A stretch of 64,000 nt of DNA from Parasponia andersonii (Eukaryota; Streptophyta; Magnoliopsida; Rosales; Cannabaceae): positions 1,377,230 to 1,441,229 of the forward strand of contig JXTB01000016.1 in NCBI GenBank assembly GCA_002914805.1, read 5' to 3'. Both the position numbers and the translations under genes were made by a program. Shown here piece by piece: positions 37,261-49,805 of the stretch; position 1 is the stretch's first letter, and every line of letters begins with the position of its first letter. The notes beneath the pieces are model-generated. The model saw nothing but the letters and a program-made list of their open reading frames with translations, ran no database searches and had not been told where the DNA came from.

Positions 37261-38447
37261 TTCTGAGTTAAGATTTTAGGAATTATCTATTAGTAATATA
37301 TATTTATGAGTTCTGAAGATCTTTACAATTTATTAACTTCGTGTACAAGATATGATTAAAAAATTTCTGACGATATTACCTGAGTAGAGTAATTCCATCA
37401 AACTTGATGACTTCTCAATGCATGGTGATCAGGTGAGAAGGCTAAAAAAGAGAGAATAAAAAAAAGTCAATTTCGATTTTAGTTCTCAAACTCTTAAGTT
37501 CAGTCCCAATTGGTCGTTTCTTCTTTTTAAGAAAGATGTAAATTCTTGTTTGGATAAAACACTTGCTTATTTTTTTTAAAAAAAAATCATATGCTATATT
37601 TACATCTTTATCATTTAATTAAGGATTTATTTTATATTTGCCCTCGAATTACGTAGAGTGCTTTGATAAGCGCCTTGGATTATTGCGTTTTAATTTTTCC
37701 CCTTAAACCACTAAAATCAGGCATTCTACCAGACAAATAGACGAAAAATCACGTGTGTCATAATTTTAAGGTGTATGTTAAAAATCCAGATGTATATTTT
37801 GTACCGAAATTAGTAAAATGGCATATGCCATTTTTTGTATCTTCTCTTACAGAATAATGATTTTTGTAATTTAGGAACAAATTTAAAACATTCAATAGTT
37901 CGGACGACATATTTGAGAGATTCTACATAAGTTGGGGTAAACATTAAAAAAAAAAAACCATTTAATTAACTATAGAGAAAAGTTAAGAGTTATCTATTAG
38001 TAACATGTAATTATGAATGTATTTATAATTTAATTAACTTGATACAAATGAAATTATATGATTAAAAAAATCTGAAGATGTTACCTGAGTATAGTTTACT
38101 TTTTATTTTATTTATTTGCTTAAAACTTTTTTTTTTAAGGGCTATTTGCTTAAATTAAAACTTGAGAAGAGTAATTCCACCAAACTTGGTGACAGCAATG
38201 GATGAGTGAGAATGCTAAAACAGAGCTAATAAATAAATAAATAGAACTCTAAAAGTAATTAAGGCAAGGCAGTCAAAAGAGTCATATATAGAGACAGAAT
38301 TTCTTGCCTATGTTTCACTTTAGCTAATAATTAATTTTTTTCCCTAAAATTTATAATTTCTTTCCTTTTCTTCATTTATTCTTCTCTTTCTTTATTGGGG
38401 TTGATAAAGGACAGTCAGTACCTTCTGTTCTTGGCCAGCTCTCATTT

Positions 38448-38632
38448 TTGTCAGAAAAAAGAACCAGAATCAACGTGTGGGTTGAAAGCTCTGCGCTGCT
38501 GCCCACGCCAAGACTCAAACACCACATTTCTCAATTGCTCTCTTTGAGCTCTGGAAATGGCTACATCCTCCTTTCTCGGTTGAGGACCCATTTTTCTTCC
38601 CTCTATGATGGCTGCTTCTATTCCCCATACAG
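38448..38632 (+). other. 5'UTR exon of the deSI-like gene (inferred)
   Basis: A pyrimidine-rich, less AT-rich stretch ends at a good donor CAG|GTCAGT (38632/38633). An acceptor AACAG|GTTGG at 40143/40144 precedes the coding ATG by 42 bases. A long leader intron of 1511 bp would result. The 5' limit is not visible in the sequence and is approximate. Confidence 0.45.
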
Positions 38633-40185
38633 GTCAGTTGGGTCTCTCTGGTTTTCATTTTTTTCTAATGGGTTTGGATTATTTTCTCAAGTTTTGGGCT
38701 CCTTGATTTGTTTTCTTTTTTTCTTGCATCTGCTTACCTGGATTTTAGCTTCGTTTTCTGGGTAAGATCAGCAGCCACATTTTCGATTTTCCTTCTGTGG
38801 TTTTTCTTTTGGGTTTTTTTTCTGATGAATCTGCTATCTTGGTTTGAGAGATTTGTACCTTTCTTTTATGGAAAATGTAGCTAACCCAGTTATTGGATTT
38901 TACAGTCTAGGCTACCAATTTCCTGTTTCTTGTATGGAAACACTACATTCTTCTTCTTTTTCCTTCAACATTTGTTTTTAGAGGTTTCAGATTGGAGCAT
39001 AATTTTTGAGCTGTGATACTATCTAAATCTGATTCAGGGGTTACTCTTTTATGTGCGATTTGGTAATCATTGAGCTTAACAAGTGACGTTGAAGTCTTCA
39101 GGAAACTCAAATTTTGACTTGAAGCAAAAATGGTGATTTGATAAAAGATTTGATATGCTATACTTGTTGGTGTTTCGATTATATAGGGTGGTAGGGAAAT
39201 GAGATTAGTCTAGTGGATACGAAGTTAGGAACAAGAGACCAAATTACTCATAAAAAACTTCAGATTGGAAAGAAATGCAAAGAATTATACTTCTTAAGAT
39301 GCTTATGCTTACTTATCAATGTGATCCTGTAGATACATCATTGCTCATACAGATAATGCTTGACATTCTTCTTCTTCTACGGATATGTCATATATTTGGT
39401 GATTGACCCCCTTAGACTTGCAGATTTAATTGCTTTTGCTTCATGCTCTGTACTTGGTAACAAGCTTGACATCGGGAGATTCCCACTAGTTTCAGTGGGA
39501 AGGTCTTGCAAAGAGCACATTCGTGACTGTTTAGACCAATTTTTTGTGTCTCCAATAGTATAAGTTTTATATTGTTGGTTCGTAAGATGCACAGAATAGT
39601 ATAAGGTTTCAGATTGCAAATGTTGAACTCATTATGACCTATATAGTTGGTCAATTTTGTGTTGTATTTCTTTCTCTCTTTTTTTTTTTTTGAACAGAAT
39701 TTTGTGTTGTATTTCAATTTCTATTAAGACTTTATATTATCATAAAAATTTTGCGGTTTTACTGGTTATAATTGTGAGTGGTCTTGAAGATTATGGAATT
39801 TTTTAAATACATTAGATTTATGATTTTATTCTAATGTTTAATATATGGTTACTTGCTTGGCCTTTGGTACATACTTAACTTACTTGAAGAATTCATAAGC
39901 GTGATATATTCTTTCTGTTCCAAGATCATCGGATCCATTGGTAAGATGGATGTCAATTACAACTTCTAGGGACTGGTAGAAGTACTATTTTTTTTTTTTT
40001 TAGATATTACATAACGACATAGAAATGATAAACTGATAGATTGCATGGCTTACTAAAAATATTATGAGACTAAAATCTTTGATTTGTACTAATTGCATGA
40101 ATGGTTTCTCATTGCATTTTCTTATTTTCTGTTATGTTAACAGGTTGGAAATAGGTACTCATCAATTCCTGGTTTCACCTTCAGC

Positions 40186-41756
40186 ATGAAATTGGGATCG
40201 AAGAATGGCTGGCATTCTATTGTGCCTCTTTGCTTAAAAGGCAAATCGGCCACCCATTTTTGCATGTTTCCGAAAGTGAAGGCAGCAGGCTATACTCCAG
40301 GAAATGCACCTGTCTATCTAAATGTGTATGACTTGACTCATGTAAATGGCTATTTCTATTGGGCAGGCATTGGCATCTTTCATTCTGGGTTGGAAGGTTG
40401 GCTTCCATATCTTTTGGATCCATATTTCTTACAGTTTTAAACATTAAATTAGCACATCAGCATATTCGCCATCTCCCCAAAATTGTTACAATATTAACGG
40501 CCTGTACTATCCTCGGGAAAAAATCAGCATTGTTGGTTTCTGTCCTTTTTCCCAAGGACAAACTTTGTGGTTTTACCCTGCTTGCGTGTATTCTAAACTT
40601 CATTTGTGCCCATCAATTGATGTTGGTGGGGTTTTTTTTTTTCAAAAAAAAAAAAGGGGACAAAATTAGGTAGAAGAAATAAGCAATTCATACTGCCTGC
40701 TGATTTTCACTTAGCAATTGACTTCTTATGTTCTTTGTATGCTTACAGTTCACGGTGTGGAGTATGCCTTTGGTGCCCATGACTATCCAACAAGTGGTGT
40801 CTTTGAAGTTGACCCTCGTCAATGCCCTGGTTTCAAGTTTAGGAAGTCAATTTTTTTGGGCACAACATGCCTGGATCCTCTCCAGGTCAGAGAGTTTATG
40901 GAACGCCAATCTACAAACTATAATGGTGATACATATCATTTGATAGGCAAGAACTGCAATCATTTCTGTGAGGATATATGTTACAAGCTGACTGGAAACC
41001 GAATTCCCAAATGGGTTAATCGACTTGCAAGAATAGGTGAGTAATATATGTCCCTTTCAAACCGTGTTTCTTGAGGTTGGACTAGCATTTTCTTTTCCTA
41101 TCTGGTCCAAATTTATTTACTATGATCAATGGCGAACCTCAAAAACCAATAATGTTTTAGTTTTATGCTAATTTCATTAATCATTGTATCCTATTTAACA
41201 TCAGCCATCAAGAGTTGCTCTTGAATTCAGTTCTCCACTAATGGCGTTGTGTTGATACTTTGATTGTACAACAAAACTTATCTTATTCAAGAGCGACTCT
41301 TTTTAGAGCAAAATATACAAAAATGTGCAATGAGAGTTGAGACTCTTCTTTCTTGTATTTGATCCTTCAAAAATGCCTGCGAAAAATTCAACTGAGTTGA
41401 GAATAACGTCATTTCCTTACTAGTTTACTTATTGGCGATATTTTTCCATTGAAAAATGATCTGTTTGGAACAGTAACTCATTCTTCAATCATATTTCTGT
41501 CTTCCTTCTAGGTTCATTGTGCAACTGCATACTCCCAGAGGCCCTCAAGGCTTCTGCTGTGCGACACGACCCCAATTCCCAAGAATACGACAACGAAAAG
41601 AAGAGGCTAAGAAGTGCCTTCAGTTGCTTTTCATCCATATCAATGCCTCAAAAAGAAGTATCAATGTCATCATTGTTTCTACATTCTCACTATAAAGGCT
41701 GCCTACCGCCATGGGAGCTGAAAAGATCTAAAAATCGCTCATTGAAGGAAAAGTAA
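40186..41756 (+). CDS. deSI-like PPPDE thiol peptidase (At1g47740 type)
   Basis: Three coding exons, 40186-40396, 40749-41036 and 41512-41756 (stop included), all GT-AG with matching phases, give 247 residues. The start MKLGSKNGWHSIVPL matches the family N-terminus; the frame stays open to the exon edge upstream, so a leader exon near 38.5 kb is inferred. The PPPDE domain (about 42-175) has catalytic His66 in GIGIFHSG and Cys140 in KNCNHF, with the typical VYLNVYDLT start, YAFGAHDY and IPKWVNRLARIG. The C-terminal part (FSCFSSISM, GCLPPWELKRSK) is conserved in this subgroup. PPPDE/deSI proteins are cysteine isopeptidases thought to remove SUMO or ubiquitin, or act as palmitoyl thioesterases; the plant substrate is not shown here. 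All catalytic residues are intact. Confidence 0.92.
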
Positions 41757-43080
41757 GGAACTATCTTATCAATCCATCATTGCTTTCCTGGCTGAAAGAA
41801 AAACAAACCCATTTTCTGCAACATTGAACCATTGGGAAATGTTAGTTTCAACTTCCACTTATCTGTTAGATGACAAAATTTGTGCTGTTGTTTTTGACTG
41901 TGGGTGTCAAAACTGGTGGACCTTTCTCATCCATGCTAACCAAGTCTGAAGATATTTTGTCATCACTGTAAGATTGTAATGTGAATCTTAGGTATTATTG
42001 AATTGTTTTTTTCCCTTGTGCTATACTGAAGGGAAGAGAAAATTTTTCTCTTGTCCAATGAGTTGTCTTTAAATGGAAGGCCTTTAAGAATGCCTAAGGG
42101 ATCAATCAAAAATGGATTCAACGAAGAGATACCATTTTCGCCAATATGCATTCCGCCTATAAGATACCACCAACAAAAGTATAGTGCACCTTCGTTCTAT
42201 TCAAAAGCCATATATCTTAAGCTAATCATTGACTTTCCGGGTAATACTGTTGTAGTAAGACTTGTGTTATGTTAAAAATAACAAAAAGATAATAATTAAA
42301 GTAGAGAAATAATTACCAGATGCATATGTTCTATATTGTTACTAAAAAAGAAAAAAGATGAGTATTAAATGCTTTTTTTCTTTTATACTCCTGTCTTATA
42401 CTATCTAATTAATAATTCAAATAATTTTGTTATAATAGAATTTTATGTGTGAAGCAGTGAGAATAGGAGAGAGTTGAATCGAAGTGAAAATCCTTTATAA
42501 CGGCTTTGTCTGCTGCATTAACATGATCATCCTACATGGCAGGACCTCCGGATAAAAGAACCTACAGCGTGCCAAGCATGAGCATGGGTCTGACACTTGG
42601 GCTCGAACTTGAGCTGTGCAGCTGTTGCATTACGACTATACATTCATTCATGATGTAGTACGACTGAAATTGTGTAGGTCAGACTCAAAGTCAAGACACA
42701 CAGCTCCTGAAATGTCCTCATTCCTAATGGAATCTATCTCTGTTTCATTTTCCTTTGTACTGTTCCAAGTCAAACCGACTCCAGTTAGTCTAGCAGGAAC
42801 AGGCTCATTTTATAACTTTTAAACTGTGATAACGTGCCACATGCTAGCCAGCCATGATGAGCCATGTCCAGACAGTAAGAGCCCACGACTAAAGTCGAAC
42901 TCCCACCTCAATTCCTCAACTCTAGTCTCCGTTACTCTTATCATTTTTGGTGTTGTTACTTTTTTTTTTAATAATTATACGCCTCTTGTAATTACGAACT
43001 CTCGATTTTCCACATTCCTCTTCATCGATTTTACGCTCTAAAGAAAAAAGAGCTCAGACCCACTATTGGATATTGCTTTA
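41757..43080. other. 3' flank of deSI-like gene and promoter region of the quinone reductase gene
   Basis: No coding exons recognised. The first few hundred bases should be the 3'UTR of the deSI-like gene. The stretch at 42480-42960 is less AT-rich and pyrimidine-rich and probably holds the promoter and leader of the gene starting at 43081. Confidence 0.5.
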
Positions 43081-45074
43081 ATGGGTAAAGGAGGTGGATG
43101 CGTACCGAGCAAGAAGAGGGCACCCATTGACGTTTCCGATCGAGATCTTCAAAACCCAGAAAGGGATCATCCTGATTCCGATCAAAATCAAATCCCAGTT
43201 ACGGAATCCACAAACCCAGTTCAAGATGGGGCCGTACGAGAAGTAGAACAACAACAACGAAGGTTCGTCAGGATTTTCATAGTGTTTTACTCCATGTACG
43301 GCCACGTGGACCTCTTGGCGCAGAAGATGAAGAAGGGGGTTGACTCCATTGATGGAGCTCAAGCTTTTCTGTACCGAGTTCCAGAGACTCTTTCCGAGGA
43401 GGTACTGGAACAGATGAGGGTACCCCAGAAGCACGACGACGATGAGGTGCCGGTGATATTGGCCGAGAAGTTGGTCGAGGCTGATGGGTTGTTGTTCGGG
43501 TTCCCGACGAGGTACGGCTCCATGGCGGCTCAGATGAAGGCGTTTTTCGATTCCACGGCCGAGCTGTGGCAAGACCAGAGGCTCGCCGGCGTTCCCGCCG
43601 GATTGTTTGTGAGCACCGGAACTCAGGGCGGCGGCCAAGAGACGACAGCGTAAGTGACTGACTGGCTTGCTTTTGAGGTGATTTTGATTAGTTTTAAGAG
43701 TTGTTGGTCGTTTTTCTTTTATATTTGCTTTTTGAGGTGATTTGATTAAATTTCTTGTCGTTTTCGTTGTCAATATATAGTAGTGTTGCTTTTTGAGGTG
43801 TTATTATTAGTCCAAGAATTTTGGTCTTGCCATATCTCGTAACGCATGTTGATCTCTCAGTTGGTGTTAATCTGTTCCGGGTATTGTGTCATGGAAAGAT
43901 TAGATTAGATGGTAGTTTCCTTACTCTCGTTTAGTTGAAAAGATCATGTTTCAATGAAGATGGATAAAGTGTACAACAGAGAGGTTTACTTGAGAATCTT
44001 AGTTAGACTCGCAACAAACAGTTTCTTTCTTAAAAATGATGTGATTTGGTTTCATGGAAGAGATTTTTGCGTGAGAAAGTATCAAATGGAATGCATTCCT
44101 AATCCTGTAAACGCTACCTAGGCGTCACTGTGTTTGTGCAAAACTTTTTCGTCTTTAATTGTAGACATCCCCATCCCTTTGCTTTTAACTAAAGAATATT
44201 TTAGTAGTAATATAGCCTCTATTTCTAAGTACCCCATGCCCCATAGCTTCGCTATTTAGTAGAGCAGTGTTCATCAAGAATGAAATATTTTATAAGGATC
44301 AGTTTCCTCCTGAGTGTGTTCCTGTGACCTCTACCTCTCACAGAAGTAATGATAAAAAAAACAATAAATGTAGATAGATAAGACTGCTATGAACATTAGA
44401 TTCAAGTAAAGACGTGATCTCATGGGGGAGGGTGTGGATTAGCCCTTTTTTTCCCCTTCGGAATAGACAGGTGGTAAAACCTGCAATCAATCTTTGATGG
44501 GTGCGGCCGTGCAGAGCACCTACACAATCCTGAGCCTTTCACTTCAATGGTGAAAAATCAACGGTGGCAACACCTGAGGCAAACATTGTCTAACCAACAG
44601 AGTATGCGGGGTAATGGCTGTGAATATAGTGATTAGCGGGGTAATGGCTGTAAGATGGATCAATGTGTGATCTTAACTCTCTAGTTGGGATTGAGTGCAG
44701 CTTATTTGCTTCTGTTCTCCTTGTGCAATTGTAATTGTCATCATCATAAAAATATCTCCTTAATATCCAAATCATCTGTATATTAATCAAATCTTCAGCC
44801 CTGAATACTGCTGGGTCATGCTTGCTGCAGTTGGACAGCAATTACGCAGTTGGCACACCACGGCATGATCTATGTTCCTATTGGTTACACCTTCGGTGCT
44901 GGAATGTTCAAAATGGATTCCATTAGAGGAGGCTCTCCGTATGGCGCAGGAGTCTTCTCAGGTGATGGCACAAGGGAGCCAAGTGAAACAGAGCTGGCTC
45001 TTGCAGAGCATCAAGGCAAATACATGGCTGCTCTAGTTAAGAGGTTCGCTCGATCTAAGGCCTTAGCATCCTGA
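43081..45074 (+). CDS. NAD(P)H:quinone oxidoreductase, FQR1-like (WrbA family)
   Basis: Exons 43081-43649 and 44831-45074 (stop included), separated by a 1181-bp GT-AG intron, encode 270 residues. The start MGKGGGCVPSKKR is that of the FQR1-like 3 (At4g36750) subgroup. Residues 1-62 are a hydrophilic extension absent from FQR1 itself. The flavodoxin-like fold follows: FMN phosphate loop FYSMYGH at 69-75, PTRYG at 142-146, and TGTQGGG at 179-185, with GYTFGAGMF in exon 2. These enzymes reduce quinones by two electrons with NAD(P)H, avoiding semiquinones, usually at the plasma membrane or in the cytosol. Gly2 with a nearby Cys7 could allow N-myristoylation/palmitoylation, which is an inference. 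The gene is in tandem with the deSI-like gene and convergent with UBC12. Confidence 0.93.
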
Positions 45075-46681
45075 CAAGGTCAAGGACTCAACTAGAGTCT
45101 ATAAATCCAACATTATATTCTAGATTGCTCATTCTGTTTCTTCTTTAGTTATCGTTTGTCAATAGATTTTAGATTAGCATCTGAGAGAGCTTTTCTCCTT
45201 TTTTCTTTTCTTTTCATTTTTTTTTTCAATAGCTGGAATATACATCGGTTCGTTCCTATTGGTTTTTGATTCCATTATTTGTACCAAATGTTCTAGTTGT
45301 ATATGGTGTGAAACTTTGTGGTTCAATTGTAACATTGTTTTCAATTTACATCATAAGATCTTGGTCGTGTTCATTTTATACGCTTTCTTATCCCTTTTCA
45401 TGTTATACTTAATTTAGTATCTATAGCCAATCAGTGGCAAACGCAGTGATTTATATTGAACATAGAAATTGGATTTCTCTGATTCCATATTCGGAGGATT
45501 CCACGAAAAGATTAAAAACAAATATATTTTATAAGTTAATAAATGATTTTGAATTAATACATTAGTATTTTTTTTGATTGTCAATTCCATGTTATATGAC
45601 GTTTTGAAGACATACTACCGCTGCCAATGGGTATTTCTTAAGCAGAAATCCCCTGAATTTTATGTTAGTTACATAAAAGAAAATTTCTGTTAGGTCATTA
45701 CCTAATTTTCCGTCTCGTTCAGTTAAAGAAGCCCGTAACCTGCAAGATTAGGCACGAACCAGAACTAAACTTGTTAAATTGTAAATACTGCCTCGTGAAA
45801 AAAGCACGAACCAGAACTAAACTTAAAGACTTCCCATAAGAATTTTGCCTTGTTTGATGTCGAGCAACAAACGTTAAACTCGTGTCTAAGCACGAACTTC
45901 AGCATTACTAATGCACCAGGATTCACAGTACAACACGTAGCTTGGAGCACATAGGCTCAAGTTACCCTACCGGTATGGTGGCATTACATGCTTTTGCTTT
46001 CTTCCTTCAAAATGGTAAAAATTAAATAATACTTGTGGAATCAAGTTTCAAATCCTGCGTGAGGCTACATGTACACCCTCCTCTCAACGTGGAAGGTCCC
46101 AAGTTTCAATGCCTCAATCCCACCTCCGATCCACATTAAGATCCTCCTCCCAATGTGAAAGGTCCTAAATTTAAATCCCCTCAATCCCACTTCCAAAAAT
46201 TGCTTCTCGCATTTCGCTTACACTCCATTACAAACTAATCAACATGCCATGAATATTGAAATATAACTAGGCGGCAATTGATTGGCTCCCCCGTCAAAAG
46301 GATAAAAGAAACAAGTAACTAAAGTTTTCAAATTCAGCAATCTCCCCATTGATTCACATTGAATATTGACAATATGAACATGGTGGGAATAGGTACGTTC
46401 TTCCCTCAATACGATGAAAGAAATAAGGTACACAAATCACATTACTAAGTTCCGTGTCTAGCATCCCCCCAAATGATGCACATTAAACGAAAATTTGTCC
46501 CCAGCCAATATTACAAACACGTCACAAAGTAATACCAGCGTGCAGATGCCTTAGGGAAGGTGGCTGTTGCCTGATTCCGAAGAATTCTCGTCTTGACAGC
46601 CACAATGGAAAGAAGCTTTGTGACCAAAATGTACAGCCCTTGAACCTTCTACTGAAGGATATGGCGCTTAAACAAATGTCA
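45075..46681. other. intergenic region between convergent genes
   Basis: Holds the 3'UTRs of the quinone reductase gene (left) and of UBC12 (right). Two short repeat pairs are visible: GCACGAACCAGAACTAAACT at 45753 and 45805, and a 66-bp-spaced pair with core CCTCAATCCCACCTCC at 46077-46195. No gene seen. Confidence 0.6.
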
Positions 46682-48982
46682 TTACTGCATGCAACGGGGG
46701 AAGGAGGTCTGCCCCACATACCCTCCAGCCATCGCCCTCCTCACATGGGATTCGAACATCTTTGGGTTATCTCTTAAAACAGCAGCTGCATCATGATTGA
46801 GGGGATCCTCATAATTGGGTTGCTGAAAAAAACGAAATGAGTTAAAGAGGAAATTTAGTGAGTAGTCAGGGCCGAGGAATCGGCTTGTGAAAGATTGATC
46901 AATAACTCAATACCGTGAAGAGATGAAATAGTCCATATATTATAGTGTTAACGTTCAAAACAGGTTTCCAGTCTTCTCTTAGAATGTTGAGACAGACATT
47001 TCCTTCCAAATCAATATTAGGATGGTAGACCTGCACATTCAAAATGCAATTAATAAATCATGCAATTACATACTTTTAAATAATGGTATTAACAAAATAA
47101 CAATGCCTAGTGAATAGATGTGCACATTTACCTTCGTCTTGCACTTGACCTTCGGTGCCTCGTGTGGGTAGACAAAAGGAACTTGGAAGGAAAACAGAAA
47201 TGAGCCACCCCTGAAGCAAAAAGAAACAAGTTAAGCACTAAAAATATCCTAGACAACTGCCTGCCTAATAAATAAAAAAAAGGGAGGGGCAGCACGAAGA
47301 AATATACATATCAGATAAAACCAAATGACCACTGCCCAAAGGAGAGAAAAGGAAAAAAGATCTAGCACTTTAGGGGAATGAAAAATATAAGAGCAGGACT
47401 CAGAATTAACTATCTATGCAGTAAGAGCCACACTCCAACTCTTTGGGTAATAGACTCATCTGGAAACCTCAACCCCATTCATGAAGATCTCTCAGGTGAT
47501 AACTCTTGATTTTCATGTAGATAGAGATTAAACATCTCTACTTAAATTCAGTATGTGCCAAGACAACGCTCCACCTGTGGAAACAGGTCGTACCCATTGA
47601 GAAATCAGCAAGTCCAAAGAAATCAAGGGCAGAACTCAGTGCAACTAGTGTACAATGTCACAAATGAATTGTCTTTCATGCCATGCTATTTCATTTTTTC
47701 AGCCATGCCAACCTGACAACATTGCACAAACTGTTCTGGAATCAACAAACTTACTCCAACTGACAATACTTTAAAGAATTAACTTCATAACAACAGGCCC
47801 TGTATTATTGCACATGTCACGTTTGCCGACCAGAATTTTACCTCCCCTTTTGCATATAACCTTTGCCTCTCCCTCTTTTTCAAGATTGCACATTCTTATA
47901 ATTCTTGAATAGCTTGTACAAACAAAAATTGGGTGGAGAATACACAAGCTGTATCTCCTTCTAAAAGGGGAAGGAATTGTCAAATTTTAGTTATTTCCTA
48001 CTTGAATTAAAAATAATTAAAATAGTAATAATTATATGCTTAATGAGGTCCCTGTATTCATGCTTTACATCTTAATGTCAGATAGCATAAACGCTTGTAC
48101 AAAAGAATACTTACAAATAAAATCCGTCATCAGGCCGGATTGTGACCTCAAAGTTCATCAAGTCATCCTTGCCATTAGGAAATGATATGGTGCATGTTTT
48201 AGGTAGGTTCAGCTCAGTGATATCTACAAGAAGTGAAGGTAGAATATTTAGAACAATATTGTAGCCTAGAAGGTAAGCTTCTGGTACTGTAAGTGATTTT
48301 GAATTTTATATCTAGCATATACCAAAGGCCATTACAAGTCTTGGTCCAAGTCTAACCGAAACAATAGACTCAGACAGAAGATCTGTATACAATCTTAACC
48401 TTGAGCAACTTGCAAAAATCATGAAGTTTCGACATTGCACCACAGAATGGTGCCTTTAATATCAACCTAAACAATGAGCATACCAACTAATATTCCTGTT
48501 AATACTAATGTTATCTTAATAAACTTTGCCACAATAGCCATTTTCAAATGGACTCCAAGTCTCCAACCACCAAGAAAAAAAATCAATTTATCCCATGTTT
48601 CCTCCTCTATATTATTTCACAGAACCACATGGTTTGGTGATTAACTAAGGGTGTACATCTATCTAACGCATAGGATGGTGATTGCAAAACGATGGCACAA
48701 TCATGTCTCCTAAATAGCCTGTCAAAGATAGAACTCAAACTGCAAATGTACAAAAAACCAAGATGTCAATCCACGTTTACTACCGCGCTCGTCCACAGTC
48801 TCAGGGAATCATCTATAACAACAATGGTTTTCTGATAGATTTGAAAAGCATAACATTAAGCTTGTTGGCATACCCCTATGAAGACGCAACTCCCCAGCAG
48901 TTTGCTTCTTTACAGGTGGCTTCCCTTTGGCATTTTCTGCAATCTCTCTCTGCTTTTCCTTCACCTTGAACAGCTTAATCAT
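46682..48982 (-). CDS. RCE1: NEDD8(RUB1)-conjugating enzyme E2, UBC12/RCE1
   Basis: Five minus-strand coding exons: 48982-48874, 48223-48115, 47210-47132, 47030-46914 and 46822-46682 (stop TAA at 46684-46682). All have GT-AG borders and matching phases, giving 184 residues. The N-terminus [11 protein letters not shown] is the UBC12 tail that docks on the E1 and DCN1-type E3. The UBC core has HPN at 102-104 and catalytic Cys112 in [12 protein letters not shown]. The end VGQTSFPRC is typical. It receives RUB1/NEDD8 from the AXR1-ECR1 E1 and passes it to cullins with RBX1, thereby activating SCF ligases (auxin response). The length equals that of Arabidopsis RCE1. A leader intron is likely, because an acceptor GTTGTAG lies five bases upstream of the ATG and a good donor at 49673. 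Confidence 0.95.
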
Positions 48983-49673
48983 TTTTCCTACAACAACACA
49001 AAATCAGAGTTGAGTGAGTAAAGATCATGCAAAACCCATCAAATGAATAATATGCAGCACACTGGGTTGTTACTGAAATGTATAACAAAGTTATCATCAA
49101 AGCAATCACTCCAACAACAACAACAAAAAAAAAAAAAAAAAAGAGCACTCTCATCTGCTCAAAGCAAGACTAAGACTCATAAACCATTGTTTATAATTTC
49201 TCCATTAAAACAAACAGTCGACTCAAGATTGACCTCGCAGGCTCTCATATAAAAACCAAATAAATCAACCCTGCTACCGTGTTCATATATATATATATAT
49301 ATATATAAGTAGTCAGCAGGGGTTTATTCCCAACAAAAAAAAAAAAAAAGGGTAACCAGCAGGGGTCTGTATAAGCACAACACAGAAACAAAATCCAGAG
49401 AAAAATTAAAGCTTTTCTTGAGAGACTACAACCGGAGATTCTCTGATTATTAAGACCAACCTCGAACACAAAAACAGCTCCTCATAGATCATATTTGACG
49501 ATTATAAAGCCAGATTACACCATTAAAAATAAAAAAAAAAATGAGTTCGAGAAAGCATCTATAGCTATAGGAATATCCATATATATAACTACATATACAT
49601 ATACACAGACACATACATACGTGCGTACATACGACAAACTTGAATATGTGAAGCTCAAAAACAACAAGACTAC

Positions 49674-49738
49674 CTAATTAGGACCAAAAAGCGTGAGCAA
49701 AGATCGGGATTCTGAAGTCTGAGAAGGGATTATTCAGA
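49674..49738 (-). other. 5'UTR exon of UBC12 (inferred)
   Basis: On the minus strand CCTAATTAG|GTAGTC is a good donor (exon edge 49674), matched by the acceptor at 48991-48988, so a leader intron of about 690 bp would join to the ATG exon. The upstream limit is set roughly 30 bases below a TATA-like element and falls in a (CT)n run. Confidence 0.5.
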
Positions 49739-49805
49739 GAGAGAGAGAGAGAGAGAGAAGAAACCTTATAAAGGGGGCTTTTAGAGAGAGAGAGAGAGAG
49801 AGAGA
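49736..49805 (-). promoter_or_regulatory. UBC12 core promoter: TATA box between two (CT)n tracts
   Basis: On the minus strand the order is (CT)n at 49805-49783, then CCTTTATAAGG (49774-49764) as TATA box, then a second (CT)n at 49759-49736. CT/GA repeats near plant start sites are bound by BPC/GAGA-type factors and are typical of broadly expressed genes. Confidence 0.5.

Noticed and set aside
37752-37762. CACGTGTGTC as a gene-control G-box/ABRE
   Set aside because: It is 700 bases upstream of the inferred leader exon of the deSI-like gene in AT-rich DNA; a single word this short is expected by chance.
43078-43773. 231-codon minus-strand frame over the first exon of the quinone reductase gene
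   Set aside because: It is the shadow of a GC-rich exon; the plus-strand reading has the full flavodoxin motifs.
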